Assembly: GCF_012273895.1 (NCBI RefSeq)
Contig: NC_052108.1
Coordinates: 7,626,001-7,690,000 of the forward strand
DNA length: 64,000 nucleotides
Source of the DNA: Zerene cesonia
Taxonomy: Eukaryota > Arthropoda > Insecta > Lepidoptera > Pieridae
Direction: 5' to 3'
The translations under genes were made by a program, and so were the position numbers. The notes below the pieces were generated by a model. It was not told where the DNA came from and searched no databases. It was given only the letters and a program-made list of their open reading frames with translations. Of the stretch, positions 24,501-37,177 are shown piece after piece. The first letter of the stretch is position 1. Each line of letters opens with the position of its first letter.

Positions 24501-25614
24501 TACGCCTATATTTGCCGATATTGTGGAAGACAATTAAGAACACTATTGATAATATAATCTTGGGTTACATAATATCCTACCATAATATTATTAACGTAGA
24601 AGTTTGTTTAATTGTTTCTCTTTGACGCGAAAACCACTGAACGGATTTTGTCTTATGTAACAGGATAACATACATGAGCTATAAAAATATTTGTTTTAGC
24701 GCTCGGGTCTGTTGGTTAAACCGCTCAGGAGAGCTTTAAATTCTTATCATTTACGTCCAAAATCTCTAAAACTATCATTCACACTCAGGTCGTGCTCACG
24801 ACAAATACTTGTGTGAATGTAACCCCACTAAAACTACTGCTTAATAACCCACACAACTTAAACAATGGCATCAAAGGAATTATTTCCATTTTTATTTCTT
24901 ATTGATGTGTGTGTCCTGAAATAAGCTGGGTAACTCTTTAGCTTTATAATTTTCTCCTTATAGCTATGTATATAACTTTTGTGCGTCTATTTGTCACTGA
25001 ACTCCTAATGGGCATGACCAATGATCGTTCAATCAATGATTGTTTATCGTATGTCTTAACCTTTAAACCTTCTAATGTTTAAAAAAGAATAGGTTAGGTA
25101 CAACATATCAAAGGCGGAACAAAATCACGGGAAAAAGCTGGTATTTGTATAGATTTTGGATAATACTAAAACGAATAACTTTTAGCTATGTTCCAAGTTA
25201 TAAATTAGCCTAGTTGCCTACGGAATAAATGGCCTTTTAATCTCTGTATCGACATAGGACAAATATCGCCGTGGAAGTCCCTAGCGTGTGTTTATTAAAG
25301 CCACTGTAGGGGAAAGAGACTCGGAAATCGCTATCCTATTTTCCGGTGAGATATTACAGTTTTATATCTGTTTTGGTTGTAATTTTCTCAACTATTTAAC
25401 GACAGTTGTAGAAACAATGTGGGTATAAAATCGAGTTCTCGGTACATAATTAATTCGTTTTTATTAAATGTACACTACTCGTACACGTCTCCTTGACGAC
25501 CAAGTTGTCTTGAAGGGATCGCTGCTTTAGCGATGAAACCACTGTATTTGCTCTGTTTTTCTTTTACAGATTGTGTATAGTTTGGTACACAATACATTTT
25601 ATATGTATTATTTA
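21568..25614. other. Gene-free DNA with decayed repeats
   Basis: No coding region is supported. A short inverted repeat (AAACCTAAAAGC ... GCTTTTAGGTTT) lies at about 21883-21917. A GC-richer patch at 23480-23610 (with ATACCCACGGTCCCGGGG and GGGGCCACAGGAGCTGG) looks like a relic of an unidentified repeat. A Helitron-like relic with TTTGACGCGAAAACCACTGA begins near 24573. Confidence 0.4.
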
Positions 25615-25775
25615 CTAGCTTAAGCCCGCAGCTTCACACGCGTTAATTCGGCGTAGTTTAATAAATGTCATTATACATATAAACCTGCCTCTTGAATTAC
25701 TAAACATCATCAACATCTGTTGCGCAGTTTTAAAGATTTAAGCATACATAGGGACAGAGAAAGCGAATTTGCTTT
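25615..25775 (-). mobile_element. Helitron-like element, second family
   Basis: Reversed end CTAGCTTAAGCCCGCAGCTTC. Inner blocks (TTGCGCAGTTTTAAAGATTT, AGCATACATAGGGACAGAGA) are the complement of the 13527-13705 copy. Confidence 0.55.
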
Positions 25776-26312
25776 ATGCTATGTAGTGATAGTGATTATT
25801 TATTTTTCGGATTTAGAGTTTATTCAAAATTAATTAAAAATGTATTAAATGAAGTGTTTAGGTTTCATTTTGTACTTTAAAAAACATTCCCAAAATAGAA
25901 ATTCTTAATTCAAAATCGCCACGGACTTCTTTCGTATTTTAAACAAAACAAAGCTTTAGATGTCAAACTAATTTCTTTTTGCTATATAACTCCAATATCA
26001 ACTTAACCCCAGATATCGATCACCGTGGGTCTGTCACTTGGTACTGGATGTCTTGGTACATATGTACATAATGGAGTAAAATAAGAAATTATCAAGTTCT
26101 CCATCAGTGTCCACTTTCAACTTTCCACAAAATTGATCCATCATTCCAAAAACTTTTTAATATACTTACTTAACTTTGGGGTCATATTAAGATATTTTTC
26201 CAGTAACTCTGATTTTTCTAGTAAATTTGGATAAATCTTGAGCAATCACATTTTGTACTAATGCGTTCCGAAAAATACTTTTCTCATCTTTCCATTACAG
26301 AATTATTTTATA

Positions 26313-26511
26313 CTGGCTGCGCCCGCGATTTCACCCACATAAGTCCGTATCCCGTAGGATTATCGGTATAAAAGGTTGCCTATATGTTATTCCAGTTGTC
26401 CAGCTGTCTACGTACCAAATTTCATTGCAATCAGTTCAGTAGTATTTGCGTGAAAGAGCAACAAACACACACACATCCTTACAAACTTTCGAATTTATAA
26501 TATTAGTAGGA
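26313..26511 (-). mobile_element. Helitron-like non-autonomous element (Lep1-type)
   Basis: Reversed it runs from TCCTACTAATATTATAAATT to GCGGGCGCAGCCAG, 199 bp, with all inner blocks (CAACTGGAATAACATATAGG, ATCCTACGGGATACGG region) preserved. The end CTAG is mutated to CCAG. Confidence 0.75.
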
Positions 26512-26914
26512 AGTTAAGTTTATTATAAATCTTTCTTTTGCACCGCACCAAAATCTGTTGAGTATTTTTAAAGATTTAAGTATACTTCGAGACAGATAGA
26601 TATAGGTTTGGACAAGAAAAATAAATCTCAATTAAAATCCGTTAAGTACATATTTTTTACATCTAAGACTTAATATATACACGATATCCCATAGATATTT
26701 ATGTCAAGCATGGGATGACCAATCACTTGCTATCCCAAACAGACATGCATGACAAGCATTTCTAACTGCAATGTGATTGATCGTTCAGCCATCATGATTG
26801 AGGTGAATGACAAACTACGGCCTGGCGATCGGTTGATAAATATTTTCAACAAATGGCATGTCATGCGGCATGACTGTCTGAGAGGTGTCATTTACTGTAA
26901 TGAAAGTTCTGGAG

Positions 26915-27095
26915 GGTATTTAGGGTTCCTTCGGATAAAATCGGACAATATTTTCTTCACCCAAAGGGTGAAACGGGGAACGGACGAACGGAAACCTACT
27001 GCTAAGGCCTCACTGTCTGTCACTAGGCTGTATCTCATGAACCGTGATGATTCGACAGTTAAAATATTCAGGTATTTATTTCAAATCGAATTCAA
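26915..27095 (+). repeat. AGGGTTCC-type interspersed repeat
   Basis: Shows TTAGGGTTCCTTCGGATAAA, ACCCAAAGGGTGAAACGGG, CTGTCTGTCACTAGGCTGTA and TCTCATGAACCGTGATGATT. I recognise this block order as a common lepidopteran repeat. It explains the 124-codon plus-strand frame at 26749-27123, which therefore should not be called a gene. Confidence 0.6.
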
Positions 27096-27099
27096 TCCT

Positions 27100-30000
27100 A
27101 CAACATCCATTGGAACAGTATAGTTTTCTAACAACAAAGTAAATGTTTGCTATCTACATACGTATCTAGAAGCAAAACCTCTTTAATTTCCTTTACCAAT
27201 AAAACGTAACTACATCGTTAAGAAGTCATTGCGGCAAATGAGAAAAACTTAAAAGACATTTGAATAACATTTTGTGTTGAGTGAAATCTTTCTCAAACCC
27301 CATAGAATTAAGCGATATTGCGAGTCACGTTAAATTTAAACTCAATCGTTTGGGATAATCTTTTTTCTTAACATAATTGTACAGTATCTTTTTATGAAGA
27401 TACTCGTAGTTAAAACGCCGCTTTTTCGCCAAGAATTCGACTTATAAGATTTTTTTATGTGATACTTGGCAAAGGACAAGGTCGCTGGCGCGACAAGCAC
27501 GTCCTGTGAACATTTGCAGAGACAATATACCTGTGCAAATAGATTATAAATAAAAATTATTATTGGCCAATAGAGATAGAGATTTCCTGATAAAAATTAA
27601 GATCATTTTTTAGGGAATGTATCTTTATTACAAAGGAGATAATATAGTAATAAAGAAGAAAAAAGCTTTATCGTGCTAAATGAGTTCAATTACTACTAAA
27701 ACTTATAACGACCAATACGAACAATCATAAAATTATGAAAATTTCAATGAGGTACGTTAAAATCCATCGATGCCTAAGCCAAAAAAAACAAACTTGCTAT
27801 TTAATCACTTTAAATGTAAAGTATTTTCATTGAATTATTCATAATAAAAAAACATTATTTATCTGTAAAGCCTTGTGAGTGTGAATGTTAAAATTATTTC
27901 ATATCAATACACTTAACCTAAAACTAACTCTCCAGAAACGCCCGCATAAACTTTCCTATCAGAGATTCAGAGCTACCAACATAACAACAATCTCCCCAAA
28001 AGTACCAACATTACACGTGCCACGTACCGCGCTTAATATGTATAACGCGATATGAGAGCCTAGATTTTGTTATTAATAATCCAACACATAAGATCCCCTC
28101 GGTGTTGCTAACGTTTATTCGCAGCAGTAATCACTTAACCTCGTGACGTGACCAGAATTACTGAGAATTCATGCAAGTAATTGCCGATATAGGTGGGTTT
28201 GAAATATTAAAGATTCAGCAACTTTCTAATGGAGTGTTGTACGTGATTTTTATATTTTTAACAAAGGTGGTTAGGATACTTCCTACACAATATTTTGAAA
28301 ACGCAAAAAATATAGGTACTGTTATTTTTCATCTAATTTTGATGAAAATAAAATACAAGGGGCTTGAAATTTTTAAATGTTGTCAATGTGTTTTCTTGGG
28401 ATACATATCTATAATCTATATGATACTCACATTGATCATCACATGATACTAGACTAATGTATTAACACGTTTCAGTTTGCTTGAGTATGTTTTATATAAA
28501 AATAAATTGCATGCGTATTAGAAAAACTTAAAAGACATAGAGTATATATAAATAGGCATTAGGCAGTTTATTTTTTTATTCAAGTTTTTCAAAGTCCCTT
28601 TCTACCGCATACTTCAATATGTAAATATTTCAATATTTTATAATATTAGTGAATGTAAAAATGTTCAAAATACATAAATCAAGATTGTCAGGATCATGCA
28701 ATAAGGCTTTTCATTTAATAGCGCGCTCAAGGGAATAGACAAATGGCTAAAGCCTCCGGATAGACCTTTTTCATTACGACATTCAAATAAACCCGCCATT
28801 TTCTAAGCTGAAAAAACTCGAAGGACATTAATCGTACCATAAAATGACGTGAGTTATTGTGGCGATTATAACTTAATATTTAGTATAAATAAACTTTTAC
28901 GATATACATTTTTGTATAATATAAAACTAAAGAGGGTTTATAAAACTAAAGAACTTTACATATTTCAAATAATCTTTCACCGCTAGATTATATCTACTGA
29001 TCCCTGAGTGATGCAGGCTATATATACACGGCCGAAATGCGGAAGGACCGATAACATTCAATTGTTTAAAATAATCCACTTCAGGATGTTTTGCAAAAAC
29101 AAATCATGTAACTTCAAAGAATTTCCCGTTTGAAATAGTAGTATCATCAATCAATATAATCTAATTCGGCTTTATTCGAGACACTACAAACTACAAACAA
29201 AAGCTGCTTTGTGCTACATATGACTTACATCAACGTAAGATTATCTTGTCGGATCTTGAGGTTATATTACATAAATTGTTCTGAAGCATGTATCAAGTTT
29301 GTGAACATTTGTAAGCTTTATATTAGACTAGCTTTGCCCCACATGTGGTTCTGCCTTAATGTTTTAATGATAAATGTATCTTTTTCAATCAAATACTAAC
29401 TAATAATTTCTGTCCAATTCGGCATTTGTAGCTTGATTCATTTAAATATATCTGTACCTTTCTAAATTAATAGTAATATATAAAAAAAATTAAAATTTTT
29501 CACGTCATTATCATTTGTACTAAGCAACATAAATCACCTCAAATCACGTTACAATGTCATTATCATATTTGTTAATATATTAACTCACACCCTTCGATCA
29601 TTAATAACAACTATTTATCATACAAGCTCTCCCCACATTATTATTGCAAACTTATAACAACATTTTAAAGTTTAACTCATAGCAGCATTTGCGGTTGTTG
29701 TTGCAAAAACAAATTTCCCTAATAACGAGCAAGTGGTATATCGTTTTAAACTTGTTAGCCATGCATAATAACATGTTAAGTTTGATCACGAAGAATATTG
29801 CTCGAGTTATCAAGTAACATGCCAAAGTAAAAGAGTGTTATGTAAAATGTGTTCCTTAGCATAACGCCAGTCGCTCATAGTACGCAAACCCACATGTATG
29901 GGACGACATTTACAAATGTTTTTCCATATATGAACGCTTAAAACTTCGTACATTGCGAATGTTGGCACGCATGTGAATAAGCGGGTATGAGTTGGGTTTT

Positions 30001-30100
30001 TATTTTTAAGCAGAATGTTATTTCGTCTGCAATAAATCACTTATATATAAGATCAATGAAGTGAATCATTCATATAGTGAAATAGTCACCGTATTTCTGT
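27100..30100. other. Gene-free AT-rich DNA
   Basis: No supported gene. A reversed Helitron-like end (CTAGCTTTGCCCCACATGTG) sits at about 29330. The open frames at 28171-28446 and 29810-30040 lack any domain and follow AT-rich sequence. Confidence 0.4.
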
Positions 30101-30103
30101 AAT

Positions 30104-30429
30104 TGGTAGTCGAGCACGCTTCTGCACGAATTGGTCCAGCTCGCACCGGGGAAGTTCCACACCTCCATAGAAGAACGGCGTGAAATAGCGTAGTGCTATG
30201 TTTCGTTCGGTGAGTAGGAAAGCCGGCCCATATCCTTTCCCTTACCTATCCTTTCCTTTATTCCTCTCGTCAATCCTTTCTTCATCCCTTTCCAATTTCA
30301 TGTAGAAAATCCATTTGTAGAGGCGTACGGTATGCAATCGATCTTACGCCTCTCCAAATGTTCATGGGCGGTAGCAGCGCTTACCATCAGGCGACCCACC
30401 GGCTCCGTTGTCGACCATGATATAAAATA
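30104..30429 (+). mobile_element. SINE-B copy, near full length
   Basis: Head TAGTCGAGCACGCTTCTGCA, then CTCGCACCGGGGAAGTTCC, ACGGCGTGAAATAGCGTAG, a pyrimidine-rich middle, AATGTTCATGGGCGGTAGC and a short A-rich tail (ATAAAATAAAA). About 320 bp. The tail and lack of coding capacity fit a SINE, but I see no good tRNA-type A and B boxes in the head. Confidence 0.7.
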
Positions 30430-31485
30430 AAATCTGTGTATACTGACTATACACATATTTAGCTATATTGTTTTGTAAGTTAAATATTCATCTTTATGCT
30501 GATTAAAAATTTTTGTCAACAAATTGAATAATGACATTTACTATAAAACAAATCAAATGGCTGGAAGTCAAATAATTATATTAAAACCTAAAAATAATTT
30601 AATCAAAGAAAAATAAAGACCCAAGTATTATCAATTTAAGAAAATGGTTTTTATTTTAATGTTGTCCTTTTTAAGACAGATGAAGCCCTGAGGCGTGTCG
30701 TGTTGTGGGCAAAATAAGGCATTGATTAATTCTAAGTAATTTTTTTTTGTATATTTATTATTTAATTTTACATTGATTTTGTGTATTTTTTGTCAAATAG
30801 AAACGAATAACTTATTTCGTCTTATATTAATATTACATTTTATAATCGTGTTTTATTTGCTTCAACAATGACCTACCTCTATGAGGTGTTTTTATCGACC
30901 GTTGTGCGTTTTCTTCTTGTGACAACAAATGTGTGTTTTCTTCTTGATAGTTGTAGAATCATTGTTATTTGGTCCCATTTTAGAACTTGGTACCTAAAAT
31001 CAGAAAAAGAGTAAATTTTCTTGCTTTGATACGAGTATATATCAGTTGCAATTTGAGTATTCAAACGTTTTCACTCACAAAACGTAATAAAAAAATATAA
31101 AGCCAGTACGACAGCCACTAACAACCTCTCTCTCGCACATTTAAGAATTTACACCGTAAGAAAATGGAAAAATAACAGGTAACTGCAGTTGTGAAATACC
31201 GCATTTCGTATAAAACAAATGGTCTGATAGAATAAAATATTGCTTTCTACGTGTATGATGTACCTTTTTAAGGGACATCATATTTCACAGAACTGAAAAA
31301 TGCTATATATTCCACGTTTTCTTCAAAAGCAAGCAAATAATGTATTTCTTTTGTACTCATATTTTATTCTTATATTCTTTATAGCAATTAGAGCACGTAA
31401 ACCAAAAAAGTTTGTTGTTACTAAATCAAAACTGTGATTCTTATGAAAATTGATCATTTTTAAGGACTTCACACTGTTGTAGAAG
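30430..31485. other. Gene-free AT-rich DNA
   Basis: No coding region or recognised repeat. The only longer frame, minus strand 30879-31064, is unsupported. Confidence 0.4.
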
Positions 31486-31795
31486 CAGTGGTGGCTCAGT
31501 GGTGAGAACCTCGGACTTCAGAATCGATAAGTCAAGGTTTGAGACCGGGCGAGCGTGCAGGAAATAAATTAATTTTTCAATTTATCTGCGCATGTAAATA
31601 AGATCTACACCATCTACTGCTCGAACGGTAAGGGAAAACATCGTAAGGAAACCGGCATGTCCAAGAATCATAAAAGTTCAAGTCACATCTGCCAACCCTC
31701 ACTTGGCCAGCGTGGTGGATTATGTCCTGAAACCTCATAGGAGGCCTGTGTCCCAGCAGTGGGAACATATATTGGCTGGTGATGATGATGATGAC
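31486..31795 (+). mobile_element. SINE-A copy, full length, tRNA-derived
   Basis: The head contains TGGCTCAGTGGTGAGAACC (A-box-like) and AGGTTTGAGACCGGGC (B-box-like, GGTTTGAGACC), about the right distance apart for an internal pol III promoter. The body carries GAAACCGGCATGTCCAAGAA, CTTGGCCAGCGTGGTGGATT and CCCAGCAGTGGGAACATATA and ends in a GATGATGATGATGA tail. It resembles lepidopteran tRNA-derived SINEs with simple-repeat tails. Confidence 0.8.
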
Positions 31796-32167
31796 TGTTG
31801 TTGACTGTTTTTATATTTTAGATAATAAAAAATACCCAAGCAAGATAAAACTCGTGACCGGAATTCTGAATCATTGAAATAAATTCTAAATATTTTTCAC
31901 AACTAAAAGGGGAGTGGAATTCATTATAATAAATACAGCTTCATTTATCCAAACATATGATGAATTTAAATTGAAAACTGAATCAGCAAGCTACACTTAT
32001 ATCACATTTCGATTTATATTTTTAACATACATTTTTTGATGGAACACTCTCGTAATGTCACGCAGCATCTGCATAACGAATCACAATTTTGCTACTTTTT
32101 AATATTTGTCTATGAAAATATTTAGTCAATGTTTAAGACTGTTTGTTACTAAATAATTGTTAAATAA

Positions 32168-32350
32168 CTGACTTCAAAAATTGGGGTTCTCAATTCGACT
32201 GTTGTTTGGAATTTGTTGCCACAGAACTTTTAATTGGGTGAACCGACTTTGATGATTCATTTTCTATTAAAAACCGGGTCCTGCAGAGTTTAAATTTTAG
32301 ATCTGACAAGCTGAAGGCGGGTTATTTAAAGATAATGATTACCTACCACT
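32168..32350 (+). repeat. GACTTCAAAAA-type interspersed repeat
   Basis: Blocks CTGACTTCAAAAATTGGGG, TCTCAATTCGACTGTTG, CAGAACTTTTAATTGGGTGA and ACCGACTTTGATGATTC in the order seen at 54757 and 61498. Confidence 0.6.
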
Positions 32351-33277
32351 ATATGTTTTAATTCGTACATAAAATATACATAGAACTAACATAAATATTG
32401 CTAAAGCACGGTTAATTAGTGCTAATTAATATTTCTCAATAGAAATTTCATTTTTAATGCTTCATTGATTCACTAATGAAATGTTTTCTGGGTGGGAAAT
32501 TTGTAATCACATACCTACTATGGGGATTGGCTCAATGGTGAGTCTCTAGATCTCTTGAGTGGTCTGTACCACGTCAAGGCATTTAACGCTTCAAATATTA
32601 AGATATAGAAAAATGTACAAACAAATCTTGAATTGATGTGCTCATTATTCTCTAATCGGTGAATGATAACATCGCGATGAATTCAGCGTCCTCCACTTGA
32701 CCCTAATTAAAAATTAAATATTTTAAAGACTGGTTCTTTGCACTGGCAACAGATTCACATATATCTTTCTCAAAAACGTAAGGTCTATTTTATATAGAAT
32801 TATCCTTTTATAAACCTTTGGATTTTTTTTTACAAACTTGCCACAGATAATATAATACTCTAGCTAACTGACAAAAGTTATGATGAGCAAATAATTAATG
32901 ACTATTTAACATATCCTAATGCAACACTTTCAATTAGGCCCCTGGCAACGTTAAACATATCAATATAATTCACAACTCGCACCATTTGTCTCAGATATCG
33001 CACTTTTATACTCAACAAAGGGGAAGAAATAAAATCAACCATACACAGACCAAACGTACTTATTTACGCCTCCAGTCGCGAGGGCACTAAAACTGTTCCA
33101 CGGATTTATGTAACTGTTCTATTCGGCATCTGAATATCTAATAAAATATATCTACTCATATAGTTACAATAACGAAAACCTTGTTTGCACGCGCTAATTT
33201 CAGGAAGTACTGGATTGATTTCAAAAATTCTTTCAACTTTGGATATGTACATAATATCTGAGTGCTATCCTATCCTA
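32351..33277. other. Gene-free AT-rich DNA
   Basis: No gene and no clear repeat seen. Confidence 0.4.
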
Positions 33278-33476
33278 TCCTACTAATATTATAAATGCGA
33301 AAGTTTGTAAGGATGTGTGTGTGTTTGTTGTTCTTTCACGCAAAAAGTACTGAACCGATTGCAATAAAATTTGCTACGTAGACACCTGGACAACTGGAAT
33401 AACATATAGGCAACTTTGTATCCCGATATTCCTACGGGATACGGACTTATGCGGGTGAAACCGGGGGCGCAGCTAG
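33278..33476 (+). mobile_element. Helitron-like non-autonomous element (Lep1-type), 199 bp
   Basis: Starts TCCTACTAATATTATAAATG after A and ends GGGCGCAGCTAG before T. Very close to the 1347 copy over its whole length, which suggests fairly recent spread. The 5' flank repeats ATCCTATCCT, as at 1347. Confidence 0.8.
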
Positions 33477-33764
33477 TATTAAATAATTCTATAATGGTAA
33501 AATGAGAAAAGTATTTTTCGGAACGCATTAGTACAAAATGTGGGCTAGTAGCCTATATATGTAGCACGGGCGAAACGTGGCGGACCACTTGTTCCATATA
33601 AATTAAATTCAAGCAGACCTCAACATGTCGTCGGAAATAATTATTTAAACGAGCTCTGTCACCGGACTGTGAAACAGGAAGAAGATAAGGTTGTTTATAA
33701 CTATACTTCTGCGCAGAACAGTAAAAAAGTTAGTAAGTAAATTTATAATTTACTTCTAGAAAAA

Positions 33765-33975
33765 ATATTCGCCTCCTTGGTACAGTGGTTAACGCGTGAG
33801 CGTAGAACCGAGGGGTCCTGGGTTCAATTCCCGGTGAGGACGCACAAAAAAAAATGTCTCGGTCTGGCAGGACACAGAAGGTTGATCACCTACTTGTCCC
33901 TAAAGAAAATCGATCAGTGAAACGGATGTACATCATCTGCCCCATACCCCACTAGGGGACACGGGAATTCACTTT
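33765..33975 (+). mobile_element. SINE-C copy, tRNA-derived, with target-site duplication
   Basis: The tRNA-like head at about 33771-33842 has an A box (TGGTACAGTGG) and B box (GGTTCAATTCC) with a T-stem CTGGG/CCCGG. The body follows with ATGTCTCGGTCTGGCAGGAC, TGATCACCTACTTGTCCCTA and CATACCCCACTAGGGGACAC. An 11-bp direct repeat TTCTAGAAAAA lies at 33754-33764 and 33976-33986, the expected target-site duplication. The anticodon arm is not well formed, so it is not a functional tRNA gene. Confidence 0.8.
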
Positions 33976-33986
33976 TTCTAGAAAAA

Positions 33987-36170
33987 GTATGACGTCACTG
34001 AAAAATTAATCTAGATTATTCATTCGTTTCATACATAGTAACACCTACTGAATCTGAAAATTAGTTTATAATCAAAACGTATATATCACAAAAATATTCA
34101 AATATGACCGATTACTTATAACATTACCCTAACCACCTCCAGACACAAAAACAATATCATAACATACCTCCGTTCCGACTTGAAAGAGAGACAAACAAAC
34201 ACTCTTATTAGAATCACGAAATGGAGACAATATAAAAATAATGTAATTACCCAACGTCTTTTAGATGATTTAATACGAATTAATATTCAAAGCTCTTTGT
34301 TACTTTACATAATTTTCCTTTAGCAAACGCCATGAACGCCCTTTTTAATTAAAACTTGAGGCTATCGCTCTGGAACTAAAAATTAAATTAAAGTTTGACT
34401 TGAACTAAGATACACTTTGACTTATTACACCAAATAAATAGAATATTAACTGGGAATATGACACTATACATTTCCATTATAAGATTCTAATCTTAGACCA
34501 AGCTAGTCCTACTCTTCTTATGATAAACGTGAAAGTTTATGAGGATAGATAAAATGGGTCTTTAACTCTTTCTCTCTCATGCAGAATCATCTTACATTAT
34601 CTCATACTTAGGAAATGATGCAGCTTATGTTCCAGAATAACACATAGCTATAGAAATACGCGTAAAACCACACGGTAGAGCCAGTATACAATTACAATAA
34701 GCTTAACTCCATCTTATTTCGCTACCCTCTAGTCGTATCCCTTGACTGTCGAGTGTCGAGTATCCTAGAACCACGGGTGGAGCCGGGGCTTACCGCTAGT
34801 ACATTACATATAGGAAATGTATTATATATACTGATATATAAATTAATTTCAATTAATTTGTTATATGTCATTTATAAATAATATTTTCGAAAGTAGAAAA
34901 CGATATATATACTTAATCATAACCAACTTATAAACTATGAAACAAAAGTGTTGCGTTGCGACTATTTTATATATGATCCATTTATATTTATTAGCAGTTC
35001 CAAACTTCATTCAATGCCGTCATATAAACAGTATTTACTGATATTCGAATAAAAGCGTATAATATTCCAACACAAACAGAACATGAATTAGTATCCATTG
35101 AACTATGAGATTATTAAATAATTCAATTGAAATTTATTTACATATAAAATATCATCAGCCCGTATTTGTTCTTTGTAAAGGCCAATTTCATATTGAACAA
35201 TTATTTAAAAAGATAATAAATAGAAAAAGAACTCACTTTGAACAGATGTTATCAGTTTCTTGTACAAGAAAGTTGTGGACCTTTTTTGTTAAAAACTTTA
35301 TTGGAAAAGTATTGCGTCGGATTCCTTGTATGCCATACAATATAACTTATATCTTCCTCTTATTATGTAAAATTCTAGTTTCAGATACTGGTATATTTCT
35401 TTTTTTTTTTATAAAAACTAGTATCCTGCCTGTATGGCGATGTGCTTACAACATATAATGCATATAAGGAATCATGTACTTACATATCAAAGGGTAAAAT
35501 AATTTTTGAAATAGGTTCAGAAGCTCCTGAAATTTGTGTGTTCAAACAAATGTCATATTAGTATACATATAAAATGTCTGATCCTAAAAAAATTGTGTTC
35601 ATTCATGTTTTAGTGGATATAATTTCTTTTTATAGACATAAAAAAATTTAACCTTAATCGTTAAGCAATTTTGATAAGACATTTTATTAACTATACATGT
35701 CGGGTTCTAAATAATATCTGATTACACAAACATTATTGTACTAAATTTGTTAAAAAGTTAAACAAACTACTTTACAAATAACCTAACCCTTTATTACTAA
35801 TTTATTCTAAATGATTTACTAACATAAATACAAATATTTATTAAAAAATAATAAAGGACTATCCCATCATATCTAACCTAGTCGATTCATCTAACACAAA
35901 CATTATCCATCAGAACCTATGAAAACAACGCCAGCAGCCTTCAATATTTGCTAATCTTCCTACTCTAATATCTACACTTTACTTAATTGGTAACTCGCGC
36001 AAACACGCTCTGGTAAATAGACATTACATCACAATTTTGTGAGATATCTGCAATGTTTGTCACTTGTTGCGAAGTAGCGTAGATCGTAGACTAAAGAGAT
36101 TCTCGGTCTGACGGGCACAAGCCAACTTGCCTTGTAGTAATCGTTCAGAAAAACCAGATGCATTGTATAT
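33987..36170. other. Gene-free AT-rich DNA
   Basis: Contains a possible Helitron-like relic around 34500-34800. The 117-codon plus-strand frame at 35105-35458 is low-complexity and domain-free. Confidence 0.4.
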
Positions 36171-36213
36171 ATAAATAACTAAATTATATTTTTAAATTCA
36201 AAGAATATAAAAA

Positions 36214-36300
36214 ATTTGATCACGAGGCGGGATTCGAAGCCGCGTCATTTTGCCAAAACGTAACAACGTCTAGCGTCACGGCCACCCGTGATCCCGCCTC
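36214..36300 (-). repeat. SINE-D: tRNA-like repeat with inverted ends
   Basis: On the minus strand it reads GATCACGGGTGGCCGTGACG ... GGCTTCGAATCCCGCCTCGTGATC. The acceptor-like ends GATCACG/CGTGATC pair exactly and TTCGAATCC resembles a B box. The central arm does not fold as a tRNA anticodon arm. It is a sister of the copy at 44817. Confidence 0.6.
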
Positions 36301-36632
36301 AGCAATCGTATTTCTTCAACTCTTTCGGTTTCATATGCCCAAGGGACACCATCTATTGAGATAATTACCAACCATCTTAACCAATACGAAACATTACGAA
36401 ACGTTATTTCAATTATTACAATATTGCATCGATGGAATGCGGCCTACGTCTATATCACTGTCTAGCCTACCAATTGTTTCCACACTCGAAATTCACACCA
36501 TTTCATCGATCTGGTGTAGCGTGAAAGAAAGTAAAGCACACAAACACACACATTTCTTATATTACTAAGGATTCTACCCTAAACGGCTCACAGTAGAGTT
36601 AAATCACGATGTATAAACATTATAACACACGT

Positions 36633-36663
36633 AATAGTCAATAACAACTAGTTATTGACTATT
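36633..36663. repeat. Perfect 13-bp inverted repeat, 5-nt spacer
   Basis: AATAGTCAATAAC at 36633-36645 and its exact complement at 36651-36663. Confidence 0.9.
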
Positions 36664-37093
36664 TTCTACTTATAACATTAAGAAGACAAGAGAAGTTAAT
36701 GAAAAATAACGATCGTTTTAAATTAGAATAAATTGAATGCGTAAAAAAACCTCTTAATATTAGTAAGTGAATGGCGACTATGGCGTAGGCTTCCTCACTT
36801 AGGTAATCTTTCAAACCAATTAAAAAAGGTTTCTCAGCAAAATAGCGAGACCCAATATGATATTGTTTAGTCATTCAGACTAATTAGATGAGGTGAAGAA
36901 TCGTTAAGCAGATAATTATCTATTTAAAATAAACCTAACAAAAAAAATGCATAAAATTTATTTCTTGCACGCCTGTCTGGATCCGGCACCACTGCGACAC
37001 TGCCATACATACACACTCACATAAATAAATGTACCTATTGTTTAGGTAACGTTTCTACTAAGTTATAGCAGAAACTCTGAACTATATATAACT

Positions 37094-37177
37094 CTTTATA
37101 TATGAGAAATTTTGAAAGAATAGAAAAAATTTGATCACGAGGCTTTTCTATTCTTTCAAAATTTCTCATTTATAAAG
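37094..37177. repeat. 34-bp inverted repeat around a SINE-D scrap
   Basis: Arms at 37094-37127 and 37144-37177 match with one mismatch (26 bp perfect at the core, starting ATGAGAAATTTTGAAAGAAT). The 16-nt spacer AATTTGATCACGAGGC is the conserved end of the SINE-D repeat, and the right arm leads into the SINE-D tail (AAGCATTTCAATGCTATAAA). It looks like a folded-back partial SINE-D. Confidence 0.9.

Noticed and set aside
26749..27123. 124-codon plus-strand open frame
   Set aside because: Its second half is the AGGGTTCC-type interspersed repeat (CTGTCACTAGGCTGTA, CATGAACCGTGAT blocks), so the frame is incidental.
31577..31768. Minus-strand 63-codon frame
   Set aside because: Lies entirely within the SINE-A copy; the same peptide-like pattern arises from other SINE-A copies.
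33771..33842. Possible functional tRNA gene
   Set aside because: A and B boxes are present, but it continues into a SINE body flanked by a target-site duplication, and the anticodon arm is poor.
35105..35458. 117-codon plus-strand frame with hydrophobic C-terminal part
   Set aside because: AT-rich chance frame with a poly-T derived Phe run; no domain or splice signals.
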